A stretch of DNA of 64,000 nucleotides from Duganella sp. Root336D2. GTDB taxonomy: Bacteria > Pseudomonadota > Gammaproteobacteria > Burkholderiales > Burkholderiaceae_D. Of this stretch, positions 53,141-63,852 are shown piece by piece. Where the stretch lies: positions 1,264-65,263 of the forward strand of contig NZ_LMDB01000022.1 of the NCBI RefSeq assembly GCF_001425005.1, read 5' to 3'. Under the pieces are notes generated by a model. That model worked only from the letters and a program-made list of their open reading frames with translations, had not been told where the DNA came from and ran no database searches. The translations under genes were made by a program, and so were the position numbers. Each line of letters starts with the position of its first letter. Position 1 is the first letter of the stretch.

Positions 53141-54012
53141 TATCCGCCCTCCAGTACGCGCGGCGTGGCCGCCAGGTGGAAACCGTTGAAGGGCGCCGTG
53201 GCGCCGGCCTGGCGCGGCGCGGGCATCGGCATGCCAGGCCGCACATTCGGCCGGCCGCCGTCGACGCGCAAGGTGCTGCCGGTGATGAAGGCCGCCGCGT
53301 CGGACAGCAGGAAGGTGATGGCCGCCGCCACTTCCGATTCGGTGCCGAAGCGGTGCAGCGGCACCGTGCGCGGGAAGGCGCGGATGGTGTCGCGCATTTG
53401 CGGCGGATACTGGTCCATGCCGGAGGAGGCGATGTAGCCCGGCGCCACGGCGTTCACCCGCACGCCGTACTGCGCCCACTCGAAAGCTGCCGTCTCGGTC
53501 AGGCTCACCATGCCGGCGCGCGCCGCGCCCGAGTGGCCCATGTTCGGCATGCTGCCAAACATGTCGGCCGCGATATTGACGATGGCGCCGCCATGCTCGG
53601 CCATGCTCTGGTTCAGGCACTCGCGCGCCAGCAGGAAGCCGCCGGTGAGGTTGGTCTGGACCACCGCTTCCCAGCCCTTTTGCGAGATCTCGCGCAGCGG
53701 CGCCGGGAACTGGCCGCCGGCGTTGTTGACCAGGCCGTGCAGCGGGCCGTGTGCGGCCACCATCTGCGCCACCAGCTCGCGCACGGCCTCTTCGCTGCGG
53801 ATATTGCAGGAGTAGCCGTGGGCAGCGCCGCCGGCGCCGGCAATCTCGGCGCGCACGGCATCGAGCTTGGCGCTGTCGCGCCCCACCAGCAGCACGCGCG
53901 CTCCCAGCGCCGCCAGTTCGTGCGCGGTGCAGCGCCCGATGCCGCTGCCACCGCCCGTCACCACGATGGCGCGGCCCTCGAACAGGCCGGGTTTGAAGAT
54001 CGATTGGTACAT
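53140..54012 (-). CDS. atuB: SDR of enoyl-CoA-reductase type, AtuB-like
   Basis: This 290-residue protein has the SDR nucleotide site VVTGGGSGIGRCTAHELAALG at residue 20 and VNNAGGQFPAPL near 100. At the active-site helix it has MGHSGAARAGMVSLTETAAFEWA, where the usual Tyr-xxx-Lys is replaced. HSGAARAG is the form found in peroxisomal trans-2-enoyl-CoA reductase and 2,4-dienoyl-CoA reductase relatives, so an enoyl-CoA reductase or hydratase-like role fits better than an alcohol dehydrogenase. The start at 54012 follows GAAAGGAAGTGCA. Length matches AtuB of Pseudomonas. Confidence 0.8.
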   Translation of the reverse strand: MYQSIFKPGLFEGRAIVVTGGGSGIGRCTAHELAALGARVLLVGRDSAKLDAVRAEIAGAGGAAHGYSCNIRSEEAVRELVAQMVAAHGPLHGLVNNAGGQFPAPLREISQKGWEAVVQTNLTGGFLLARECLNQSMAEHGGAIVNIAADMFGSMPNMGHSGAARAGMVSLTETAAFEWAQYGVRVNAVAPGYIASSGMDQYPPQMRDTIRAFPRTVPLHRFGTESEVAAAITFLLSDAAAFITGSTLRVDGGRPNVRPGMPMPAPRQAGATAPFNGFHLAATPRVLEGG

Positions 54013-54023
54013 TGCACTTCCTT

Positions 54024-55148
54024 TCAGGACCAGCCGAGCTGGCGCGCGGCCAGGTCGTTGAGGATTTCTTCGGCGCCGCCGCCGATCATATACACCTTGG
54101 CGTCGCGGTACACGCGCTCGGCCACCGTGCCGCGCATGAAGCCCATGCCGCCCAGGATCTGCACCGCTTCGCCGGCGCAGGCCTGCATGGTTTGCGCCGC
54201 GAAGTTCTTCAGCATGCACACTTGCGCCACGTCCTGCCCTCCCGCATCCATGCGCGCGACCACACTGTCGATGAAGGCGCGCGTGGCCTCGATGCGGGTC
54301 GCCATGCCCACCAGTTTGTGGCGCACGGCCTGGTGCTGCACCAGCGCTTTGCCGAAGGTCTTGCGCTGCTGCGCCCATTGCAGCGCTTCATCGAGGCAGG
54401 CTTGCGCCAGGTAGCAGGCGTGCATGGCCAGCATCAGGCGTTCATCGTTGAAGTTGCGCATCAGGAGCGTGAAGCCGGCATTTTCGGCGCCCAGCAGGTT
54501 GGCGGCCGGCACGCGGCAATGGTCGAAATGCAGTTCGGCCGTGTCGGAGCACCACCAGCCCATCTTCTTCAGCGGTGCACGCGTCAGCCCCGGCGTGTCG
54601 CCGGGCACCAGCAGGACGCTCACCCCGGCCGCGCCGCTGCCTTGGCCGCCGGTGCGCACGGCCAGCGTGATCCAGTCGGCGCGCATGCCGGAGGTGATGA
54701 AGGTCTTGCTGCCGTTGACGATGTAATGGTCGCCGTCGCGCTCCGCCGTTGCCGCCAGGCTGGCCACGTCGGAGCCGCCGCCCGGCTCCGTCACGGCCAG
54801 GGCGCTGATCGTCGCGCCGGAGAAGATGCCGGGCAGCACGCGCGCGCGCAGTTCGGCAGAGCCGCCATGCACGATCGGCGGCGTGCCGATGCGATGGCTG
54901 AACAGGGATGCCAGCAGGCCGCCGCAGGCGGTGCGGCATAGTTCCTCGTTCAGCACCTGCAACTGGCGGTAGCTGGCGGGGATGCCGCCGTCGGCCTCCG
55001 GGAAGCCCAGGGCCAGCAGGCCCAGTGCGCCGGCTTGCTGATAAAGGGCGCGCGGGAAGGTGCCGGCTTCTTCCCAGTCGTTGACGTGGGGGCGCAGCTC
55101 CTGCTCGACGAAACGGCGCACGGTGGCGCGCAAGGCTTCTTCCATCAT
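54024..55148 (-). CDS. Second acyl-CoA dehydrogenase of the atu operon
   Basis: The 374-residue acyl-CoA dehydrogenase begins MMEEALRATVRRFVEQELRPHVNDWEEAGTFP. The flavin-binding ALAVTEPGGGSDVASLAATAE, IVNGSKTFITSGMRADWITLAVR, the substrate segment LKKMGWWCSDTAELHFDHCRVP and the end YRDAKVYMIGGGAEEILNDLAARQLGW are all in place. It differs from the AtuD-like enzyme in the same operon and is encoded between atuA and atuB, a position where the Pseudomonas atu operon has no dehydrogenase. The ATGATG start overlaps the atuA stop. Confidence 0.82.
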   Translation of the reverse strand: MMEEALRATVRRFVEQELRPHVNDWEEAGTFPRALYQQAGALGLLALGFPEADGGIPASYRQLQVLNEELCRTACGGLLASLFSHRIGTPPIVHGGSAELRARVLPGIFSGATISALAVTEPGGGSDVASLAATAERDGDHYIVNGSKTFITSGMRADWITLAVRTGGQGSGAAGVSVLLVPGDTPGLTRAPLKKMGWWCSDTAELHFDHCRVPAANLLGAENAGFTLLMRNFNDERLMLAMHACYLAQACLDEALQWAQQRKTFGKALVQHQAVRHKLVGMATRIEATRAFIDSVVARMDAGGQDVAQVCMLKNFAAQTMQACAGEAVQILGGMGFMRGTVAERVYRDAKVYMIGGGAEEILNDLAARQLGWS

Positions 55149-56908
55149 GTTCTCCGGCTGGTGAAATCCGGCGGCACCGCGACTGGCATCGCCAGCAGCC
55201 ATTGCGCCATGCCCTTGCCAAGCGGATCGTGGCGCAGTGACGCCATGCCGCCGCCGCCCAGCGCCTGCTCGCAGACGAAGTTGAAGGCGTGGATGCCGGG
55301 CAGTTCGTAGCGCGTCACAGGGCCGCTTACCTTGTCCGCCAGGTGCGCGGCCACCGCTTCCGGCGTCAGTTGCTCGCGCAGCAAAGGCAGGTCTCCAGGA
55401 TGGCGCGCGATGACGCCGATATTCGAGGTATCGCCCTTATCGCCGCTGCGCGCCCAGGCCAGCTCAATCAACGGCACCATGCGCCACCCCTCACGCGGTA
55501 GAGCTCGTGTCACACCCTCGCCCCTAGGGGCAACCCCAAGGTGTGACACGGGCTCGGCCGTAGCGGCAGTGCCGGGCGGGATTGCGGGGCGCGCTTGCTC
55601 GCCATCGGGCAGGTGCACCACGGGCTGGATGCGGTTTTTGTCGAGCAGGAAGGAGAATTGTTTGATGGCGGGCGAGACGGAGGGGCGGCCGCCGAAGCCG
55701 GTGGTGCCGGGTGCCCACGAAGTGCCGGCGGGGGCGATCTCGCGCGTGAAACTTTCGAGCGCGGCGCGCTGCGGGTGGGCTACCGCCAGCCACATGACCG
55801 CCTGGCCGAAGCCTTCTTGCGCGCCGAGGATGTCGATGTGCGTGGCGGAATAGTCGGCCAGTCCGGCGCGGGCGAACATGGCCCGGGTCCGCGTCAGGAT
55901 GGCTTCGGCGCTGCGGCGCGCCTTGCGGCCTGCGTCGTGGCCGACGATGGTCAGTTGCGCGGCGCTGCGAAAGCCGTCGGCGTAGGTGGCGCTGACCTTG
56001 TAGGTCGGCGTAGGCGCGCGGCCGCGCGCGCCTTGCACCAGCACGCGCTGCGGGCCCGCTGGCTCCAGCGTGACGCCGGTGAAATCGCACACCACGTCAG
56101 GCAGCAGGTAGTGCGCCGGGTCGCCGATTTCATAGAGCAGCTGTTCGGCCGCCGCGGCTGGCGATACCAGCCCGCCGCTGCTTTCTGGCTTGCCCAGCAC
56201 GAAGCTGCCGTCGGCGCGGCATTCCACCACGGGATAGCCGCTGTTGGCCCAATCGGGTACGTCTTCCCAGTCGGTGAACAGGCCGCCGCTGCCCTGGCAG
56301 CCGCATTCGATCAGGTGGCCAGCCAGGCTGCCGGCGGCGAGCAGGTCGTAATCGCCGGCGGCCCAGCCGAATTCGTGCATCAGGGCGCCCAGCGTCACGG
56401 CGCTGTCGACGCAGCGGCCGGTGATCACCACGTCGGCGCCGGAATCGAGTGCGGCCTTGACCGGCAGTGCGCCGAGGTAGGCGTTGGCGCTCAGCACCGT
56501 GGCTGGCAGGGGCAGGCCTTCCGCGCGCAAGCCGGGCAGCAAGGCTGACACGTCGTCGCCTTCCACCACGGCGATGCGCGGCGCCAGTCCCTGTTCCGCC
56601 GCCAGCGCGCGCAGTGCGGCGGCGCAGCCTTGCGGGTTGATGCCGCCGGCGTTGGCCACGATGCGCACGCCGCGTGCCAGCGCGTCGGCCAGCACGTCGC
56701 GCATGACGTCGATGAAGTCGGTGGCGTAGCCCAACTCCGGGTGCTTGCGGCGCGCCGCCGCCAGCAGCGACATGGTCAGTTCGGCCAGGTAATCGAAAAC
56801 GAGGTAATCGAGGTCGCCGCCGTCGAGCAGCTGGCGCGGGCCGAGGGCGCTGTCGCCCCAGAAGCCAGCCGCCCCTCCGATCCGGACATGGTTCCTGCCT
56901 GCACGCAC
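55145..56908 (-). CDS. atuA: AtuA-type acyclic terpene utilisation protein (DUF1446)
   Basis: The protein has 587 residues. The N-terminal DUF1446 domain (RIGGAAGFWGDSALGPRQLLDGGDLDYLVFDYLAELTMSLLA in sequence; IVANAGGINPQGCAAALRAL; VVITGRCVDSAVTLGALMHEFGW; HLIECGCQGSGGLFTDWEDVP) is the AtuA signature. A C-terminal domain (VPLIELAWARSGDKGDTSNIGVIARHP, then PGIHAFNFVCEQALGGGG) is the AtuA-like ferredoxin-fold part, fused here as in many betaproteobacteria. AtuA is required for growth on acyclic terpenes in Pseudomonas but its reaction is unknown. GTG start at 56908 with AGGAGG upstream; first gene of the operon. Confidence 0.88.
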   Translation of the reverse strand: MRAGRNHVRIGGAAGFWGDSALGPRQLLDGGDLDYLVFDYLAELTMSLLAAARRKHPELGYATDFIDVMRDVLADALARGVRIVANAGGINPQGCAAALRALAAEQGLAPRIAVVEGDDVSALLPGLRAEGLPLPATVLSANAYLGALPVKAALDSGADVVITGRCVDSAVTLGALMHEFGWAAGDYDLLAAGSLAGHLIECGCQGSGGLFTDWEDVPDWANSGYPVVECRADGSFVLGKPESSGGLVSPAAAAEQLLYEIGDPAHYLLPDVVCDFTGVTLEPAGPQRVLVQGARGRAPTPTYKVSATYADGFRSAAQLTIVGHDAGRKARRSAEAILTRTRAMFARAGLADYSATHIDILGAQEGFGQAVMWLAVAHPQRAALESFTREIAPAGTSWAPGTTGFGGRPSVSPAIKQFSFLLDKNRIQPVVHLPDGEQARPAIPPGTAATAEPVSHLGVAPRGEGVTRALPREGWRMVPLIELAWARSGDKGDTSNIGVIARHPGDLPLLREQLTPEAVAAHLADKVSGPVTRYELPGIHAFNFVCEQALGGGGMASLRHDPLGKGMAQWLLAMPVAVPPDFTSRRT

Positions 56909-56918
56909 CCTGCCTCCT

Positions 56919-56942
56919 TTATTAAATCATGCGATTGAATAA
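56919..56942. promoter_or_regulatory. Palindromic operator candidate upstream of atuA
   Basis: TTATTAAATC and GATTGAATAA (9 of 10 positions complementary) flank a 4-base centre, giving a 24-bp palindrome. It ends 11 bases before the atuA start and overlaps the likely transcription start region. In Pseudomonas the repressor AtuR binds inverted repeats upstream of atuA, so a comparable TetR or MerR-type repressor is plausible here. Confidence 0.5.
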
Positions 56943-56975
56943 TTAAGGATACCTCGGAAAAGCGCGGGCGTGCAA

Positions 56976-57015
56976 GAAAAAAGCCCCGGCTGCCGCCAGA
57001 GGCGGGGCCGGGGCT
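56976..57015 (-). terminator. Rho-independent terminator of the DUF4382 gene
   Basis: On the - strand AGCCCCGGC (57015-57007) and GCCGGGGCT (56990-56982) form a 9-bp GC stem followed by a T-run (A-run 56977-56982 on the + strand). It lies about 30 bases after the stop at 57045. Confidence 0.8.
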
Positions 57016-57044
57016 GGCGCGTCAGCTTAGCCGACGCCAGGTGC

Positions 57045-58250
57045 TTAAGGCACCAGGTTGAAGTTGACGTTGATGGCGTTGGCGACATTCAGGTCGACCG
57101 CGGCATTGGACAGCGTGGTGTAGCCGGTGGCCGAGGCATCGACCTTGTACATGCCGGTGGCCGGGATGGTGCCGGCGCTGGAGAAGGCCAGCGGCAGGGT
57201 GGCGCTATAGGCAGCGTATTGCGGCGCGGCCAGCGGCAACTTGGCGATGCTGTAAGCGCCGGTGCTCAGGTCCGCATTGGTGTAGCGCAGGGTCACGGTC
57301 GGGCCGCCGGTAATGGCTTGCTTGGCCGAGACCAGGGCCGATTCGGTGGCGCTGGCCGGGGTCAGCGTGGCGCTGCCGCTGATCGATCCCATCAGGCTGG
57401 TGGCCGGCAGGGTGAACGGGGCGCCGGTGGTGCTGATCGGCACCATGGCAGTGGTGGAAGTCACCGGTACGCCGCCCACCACGTAGGCCGCATGGGTATT
57501 CGAGGTGATGACCACGTCGTAGTTACCGAGAGGCAGGCGTGGCAGCACGAATTCGCCGGTGGCGCTTGGCACCGTCGCGGCCACCACGGCGCCGTTTTGC
57601 TGGGCGCTGACGGTAATGCCGTCGGACAGCAGCGGCACGGCGACGAAGCCGCTGATGCCGTTCAGGGCAGTCGGGATCACCTTGACCACCGGTTTCAGCG
57701 CGTACTTGCCATTGCCCTTGGTGACGATGGATTTGCAGGCGTCGAAGTCCATCACCAGGTCATAGCGCTGGCCCGCTTCCACCGTGAAGTCGGCGTTCAT
57801 CTTGATGCCGCTTTGTACCGCGCTCGGGGTGTCGAGCGAGATCTCGGTGGTGGTGCCGCTCAGGACCACGGAGTTGGCAGTCGCGTTGCCGGTGTTCGGG
57901 TCCAGCACCAGGCGTACCTGGTTGTAGCGGCCTGCCGCCAGCGCGGTCTGGCCCAGCGCGTCCAGGGTGCCGTTGGTCAGGTTCAGCAGGTTGATTTTCT
58001 TCCCTGGCGAGAGGGTGATATCGGTCCAGCCGCTATCGGTGTCGCTGGCGGTGGCGCTGGTGTTGACGCGGACCTTGTTGACCGTCACGTTGACGGCATC
58101 GAAGCCGCAGGCCGGAGCGTCGGTAATCGAGACGCCCAGGGTGCCCATGGTCTGGGTGGGTGGAGCGTCGCCACCGCCACCGCCGCCGCCGCAGGCAGCG
58201 AGCAGGAGGGATGTCAGCGCGAGTGGGAGCAGGGAGACTTTGGAGTTCAT
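57045..58250 (-). CDS. DUF4382 domain lipoprotein
   Basis: The protein has 401 residues. The signal MNSKVSLLPLALTSLLLAAC has a lipobox (LLAAC) followed by a glycine run and a flexible linker. The DUF4382 domain follows (GTLGVSITDAPACGFDAVNVTVNKVRV, WTDITLSPGKKINLLNLTNGTLDALGQTALAAGRYNQVRLVLD), then a carboxypeptidase-regulatory-like repeat region (GNYDVVITSN, MYKVDASATGYTTLSNAAVDLNVANA). It is a surface or outer-membrane-attached protein of unknown role. The upstream gap contains a possible promoter with GATAAT near 58290. A terminator follows the gene. Confidence 0.85.
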   Translation of the reverse strand: MNSKVSLLPLALTSLLLAACGGGGGGGDAPPTQTMGTLGVSITDAPACGFDAVNVTVNKVRVNTSATASDTDSGWTDITLSPGKKINLLNLTNGTLDALGQTALAAGRYNQVRLVLDPNTGNATANSVVLSGTTTEISLDTPSAVQSGIKMNADFTVEAGQRYDLVMDFDACKSIVTKGNGKYALKPVVKVIPTALNGISGFVAVPLLSDGITVSAQQNGAVVAATVPSATGEFVLPRLPLGNYDVVITSNTHAAYVVGGVPVTSTTAMVPISTTGAPFTLPATSLMGSISGSATLTPASATESALVSAKQAITGGPTVTLRYTNADLSTGAYSIAKLPLAAPQYAAYSATLPLAFSSAGTIPATGMYKVDASATGYTTLSNAAVDLNVANAINVNFNLVP

Positions 58251-58437
58251 GGTAGTGCCTCTCGTAATAGTTATTGGTGCTCTTCCATTATCGGAAGCGA
58301 GAGGAAAAACCCAATGTGCGATTACCCACATAGTAACGAATTGTTACACTTGCAGATCAAAAGCCACTCTGCAGCAAGGGCTGTGTTGCATGTGGAACAC
58401 GGCCCTCCTTGCGATGCACTGTTTTACCGGCAGTTAA

Positions 58438-59061
58438 TTACCGGCAATTAACGTTCCATGCGGTGAGTTCCGCGCGCGACGGCCGCACCGTGATCTCGAC
58501 TTTGCTGCCGATATCGCTTTCATAGCCAAGCAGGAACATGCCGTCGGTGCTGCGGCCCAGGGCGCGCAACTGGAAGCTGCGCGAACGGGTCGGTGCGCAA
58601 CTGGTATTGCCGGCCATGAGCAGGCGCGCGCGCTGCAGCAGTTCGCCCTGGGCCTGGATCAGGCGCAGCATGTCGATTTCGGCCAGCGGTGCGCGCAGTT
58701 CGACCATTGTGGCCGGCGGCATGCCGCAGCTGGTGGTGTGGTGGATCCAGACATGCTGGCTGCTGTCGGCCCGCCAGCTATCGTCGGCCTGCTGCGTGTA
58801 GCGGGTGCGCGTGACGCGGCACAGCGGCAGTACCAGGCGCACCGGCGGCGCATCGGTGGTAGCGCTGGCAATCCACTTGCTGCCATCGCTTGCGCGCTCC
58901 AGGCGCAGCGGCGGCACGGGCGTGCCCGGCGCGCTGCGCTGCATGAATTGTTCGAACGAGCGCTGCTCGGCCAGCGTCGGCGCGCGCGCAGCAGGGCCTG
59001 GCCCGGCCATCGCCGTTGCCGCCTGCGCGGCCATCGCCGCCAGGAATACTACATATCGCAT
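58438..59061 (-). CDS. Secreted protein of unknown function
   Basis: The protein has 207 residues, with signal peptide MRYVVFLAAMAAQAATAMA. The mature part contains four Cys residues (LPLCRVTRTRY, TTSCGMPPATMVELRAPLAE, AGNTSCAPTRSRSFQL, NVNCR at the end) that could form two disulfides in the periplasm. I recognise no family. The start at 59061 has AAAGGAGA upstream; a longer frame to 59325 would run through the TPP riboswitch and is rejected. The last codons contain a tandem repeat of TACCGGCA followed by an AT-rich hexamer (58425-58452). Confidence 0.65.
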   Translation of the reverse strand: MRYVVFLAAMAAQAATAMAGPGPAARAPTLAEQRSFEQFMQRSAPGTPVPPLRLERASDGSKWIASATTDAPPVRLVLPLCRVTRTRYTQQADDSWRADSSQHVWIHHTTSCGMPPATMVELRAPLAEIDMLRLIQAQGELLQRARLLMAGNTSCAPTRSRSFQLRALGRSTDGMFLLGYESDIGSKVEITVRPSRAELTAWNVNCR

Positions 59062-59070
59062 CCGGTCTCC

Positions 59071-59099
59071 TTTCAATGCGCATCGATTATAGATATAAT
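59071..59099 (+). promoter_or_regulatory. Promoter of the thiamin operon
   Basis: TTTCAA (59071-59076) and a perfect TATAAT (59094-59099) are separated by 17 bp, placing the transcript start near 59106, just before the riboswitch. The -35 box borders the ribosome binding site of the divergent secreted-protein gene. Confidence 0.65.
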
Positions 59100-59117
59100 C
59101 CGCTCGCTGCCGAAAGG

Positions 59118-61369
<2,252 letters not shown>

Positions 61370-61385
61370 AAAGGGGAGACGGCAA

Positions 61386-62168
61386 ATGCAAGACAAACCA
61401 TTGCTCATCGCGGGCAAGCAGTACAGCTCGCGCCTGCTGGTCGGCAGCGGCAAGTACAAGGACTTGGCGCAAACCCGCGAAGCCACGCTGGCGGCGGGCG
61501 CGGACATCATCACGGTGGCGATTCGCCGCGTCAACATCGGCCAGGACCCGCACGCGCCAAGCTTGCTGGACTACGTGCCGCCGCATGAATTCACCATCCT
61601 GCCGAATACGGCCGGCTGCTACACGGCGAAGGATGCGGTGTACACGCTGCAGATGGCGCGCGAACTGCTGAACGGCCACAAACTGGTCAAGCTGGAAGTG
61701 CTGGGCGACGAGAAGACCCTGTTCCCCAACATGCCGGAAACCCTGGTCGCTGCGCGCGAACTGGTGAAGGACGGCTTCGATGTGATGGTCTACTGCAGCG
61801 ACGACCCGATCCAGGCGCGCATGCTGGAAGATATCGGCTGCTGCGCGGTGATGCCGCTGGCGTCCCTGATCGGCTCGGGCATGGGCATCCTGAATCCGTG
61901 GAACCTGTCGCTGATCATCGAGCAGTCCAACGTGCCGGTGCTGGTCGATGCCGGCGTCGGCACCGCGTCCGATGCGGCCATCGCCATGGAGCTGGGCTGC
62001 GACGGTGTGCTGATGAACACCGCCATCGCCGCTGCCGGCGACCCGGTACGCATGGCGCGCGCCATGAAGCTGGGCGTGCAGGCCGGCCGCGAAGCCTTCC
62101 TGGCCGGCCGCATGCCGCGCCGTTTCGCCGCCTCGCCGTCGTCGCCGATGGCGGGGAGGCTGGCATGA
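61386..62168 (+). CDS. thiG: Thiazole synthase ThiG
   Basis: ThiG (260 residues) is a TIM barrel that joins DXP, dehydroglycine and ThiS thiocarboxylate into the thiazole phosphate. It has [34 protein letters not shown], the Schiff-base Lys in [34 protein letters not shown] and [35 protein letters not shown]. The C-terminus overlaps thiD by 4 bases. Confidence 0.97.
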   Translation: MQDKPLLIAGKQYSSRLLVGSGKYKDLAQTREATLAAGADIITVAIRRVNIGQDPHAPSLLDYVPPHEFTILPNTAGCYTAKDAVYTLQMARELLNGHKLVKLEVLGDEKTLFPNMPETLVAARELVKDGFDVMVYCSDDPIQARMLEDIGCCAVMPLASLIGSGMGILNPWNLSLIIEQSNVPVLVDAGVGTASDAAIAMELGCDGVLMNTAIAAAGDPVRMARAMKLGVQAGREAFLAGRMPRRFAASPSSPMAGRLA

Positions 62169-63208
62169 GCGACCGGCCTTGCGTGCTGGTGTTTTCCGGC
62201 GCCGATCCCTCGGGCGGCGCCGGCATGGCGGCCGACATCCAGGCCATCACGGCGATGGGCGCGCATGCGCTGCCGGTGCTGACGGCCATTACGGTGCAGG
62301 ACAATAACCGGGTGCATGCGGTGATGCCGCTGGCGCCGGAAGTGGTACTGCAGCAGGCGCGCGCGCTGCTGGCGCAGGTGCCGGTGGCGGCGGTGAAGAT
62401 CGGCATTCCGGGCAGCGCGGAAAATGCGCAAGCCATCGCGATGCTGCTCTGCGAGCTGCGTGCCACGCATCGCGCCGCGGCCGGTGCGGCGCCGGGCTGG
62501 GCGCAGCGCCTGTACAGCGATCCGCCGGTGGTGCTCGATCCAGTGCTGCGCAGCGGCCATGGCGACGCGCTGGGGCGCGACGATGCGGTGCAGGCGCTGG
62601 CGCCCCTGCTGCCGCTGGCCACGCTGATCATGCCGAATGGCCCCGAGGCCGCGGCCCTGGCCGGCAATGCGGCGCGCTATCGCGCGCCTGTCCGGGCAAG
62701 CGCCGCGGCGGCATCCGGCATCGGTGCTGCGGCACGGTCGCCGGTGCCGTCCATGGCTGGTGCGCTGGCTGCGGCGGGTGATGCGCCTGAAGGCGAGGCG
62801 GGCGAGGCGGGCGGGGTTGCGCTGGTGGACGCGGCACCGATGGTGGCGCTGGCGGCGCCCGGAGTGCCGCCGGCCTGGCACGGCACCGCGCATGGCGATG
62901 CTTTGACCCATGCACGTGCGCTGCGGGCGCTGGGCTGCACCCACGTGCTGGTCACGGGCGGCCACGATGAAGGCAGCGACGTGGTAATCAATCGCTGGCT
63001 CGGGCCTGACCGCCAGCAGAACTGGAGCTGGCCGCGCCTGCCGGGCGATTTTCACGGCAGCGGTTGCACCCTGGCCGCCGCCACGGCAGGGCTGCTGGCA
63101 TTGGGCAACACGATGGCGCAAGCATTGACCAAGGCGCAAGGCTATACCCAGCGCGCACTGGCCGCTTCATACGCGATCGCGCCCGGCCAGCGCATTCCGC
63201 AGCGATAA
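62165..63208 (+). CDS. thiD: Hydroxymethylpyrimidine/phosphomethylpyrimidine kinase ThiD with insertion
   Basis: ThiD phosphorylates HMP and HMP-P. The 347 residues include the ribokinase-fold start [54 protein letters not shown], and the anion-hole/catalytic segment [20 protein letters not shown]. Family members are about 265 residues. The excess is mainly an Ala/Pro/Gly-rich insert from about residue 170 ([17 protein letters not shown]) to 245 ([16 protein letters not shown]), after [11 protein letters not shown]. The fold core is intact, so the enzyme is probably active. The start at 62165 (ATGA overlap with thiG) is preferred to longer frames. Confidence 0.93.
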   Translation: MSDRPCVLVFSGADPSGGAGMAADIQAITAMGAHALPVLTAITVQDNNRVHAVMPLAPEVVLQQARALLAQVPVAAVKIGIPGSAENAQAIAMLLCELRATHRAAAGAAPGWAQRLYSDPPVVLDPVLRSGHGDALGRDDAVQALAPLLPLATLIMPNGPEAAALAGNAARYRAPVRASAAAASGIGAAARSPVPSMAGALAAAGDAPEGEAGEAGGVALVDAAPMVALAAPGVPPAWHGTAHGDALTHARALRALGCTHVLVTGGHDEGSDVVINRWLGPDRQQNWSWPRLPGDFHGSGCTLAAATAGLLALGNTMAQALTKAQGYTQRALAASYAIAPGQRIPQR

Positions 63209-63217
63209 GGAGAAATC

Positions 63218-63835
63218 ATGCAAGGACTTTACCTGGTCACTCCCAATTGGGACGATACCGACAAACTGCTCGAGGTGAGCGAGCAGGCGCTGCGCGCTGG
63301 CGTCGCGCTGCTGCAATACCGCCACAAGGACGCTAGTGCGGCGCTGCGGCGCGAGCAGGGCGGGGCGCTGCGCGAGCTTTGCCACAAGTACAGCGTGCCG
63401 TTCCTGGTGAACGACCACGTGGCGCTGTGCCGTGAACTGGGCGCCGATGGCGTGCACCTGGGCGGTACCGATGCGCCGCTGGCCGAAGTACGCGCTTCGC
63501 TCGGCCCCAACAAGCTGATTGGCGCTTCCTGCTACGGCGAGCTGGCGCGCGCCCAGGCAGCGCAGGCGGCCGGCGCCAGCTACGTGGCATTCGGCGGCTT
63601 TTACCCGTCGAAGGTGAAGCAGTACGCCGTCACCACGCAGCCGTCGATCCTGCGCCACGCACGTGAAGTGATCGGTGTGCCGCTGTGCGTGATCGGCGGC
63701 ATGACGGCGCAAAATGCAGCGCCGCTGGTGGCCGAGGGAGCGCAAATGGTGGCGGCCATCACCAGTGTTTACCTGGCCGATGATGTAGTGGCTGCAGTGC
63801 GGGAATTTCAGTCTATAATTTCCCCATTAGCATAA
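63218..63835 (+). CDS. thiE: Thiamin phosphate synthase ThiE
   Basis: ThiE (205 residues) couples HMP-PP and thiazole phosphate to thiamin phosphate. The TIM-barrel motifs are LYLVTPNWDDTDKLL, ALLQYRHKDA, FLVNDHVALCRELGADGVHLGGTD, LIGASCYGELARAQAAQAAGASYVAFGGFYPSKVK, and the phosphate site CVIGGMTAQNAAPLVAEGAQMVAAI. AAGGAG precedes the ATG by 7 bases. It is the last thiamin gene of the operon, 17 bases before a response regulator gene. Confidence 0.97.
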   Translation: MQGLYLVTPNWDDTDKLLEVSEQALRAGVALLQYRHKDASAALRREQGGALRELCHKYSVPFLVNDHVALCRELGADGVHLGGTDAPLAEVRASLGPNKLIGASCYGELARAQAAQAAGASYVAFGGFYPSKVKQYAVTTQPSILRHAREVIGVPLCVIGGMTAQNAAPLVAEGAQMVAAITSVYLADDVVAAVREFQSIISPLA

Positions 63836-63852
63836 CCATAAGGTTGACGCCG

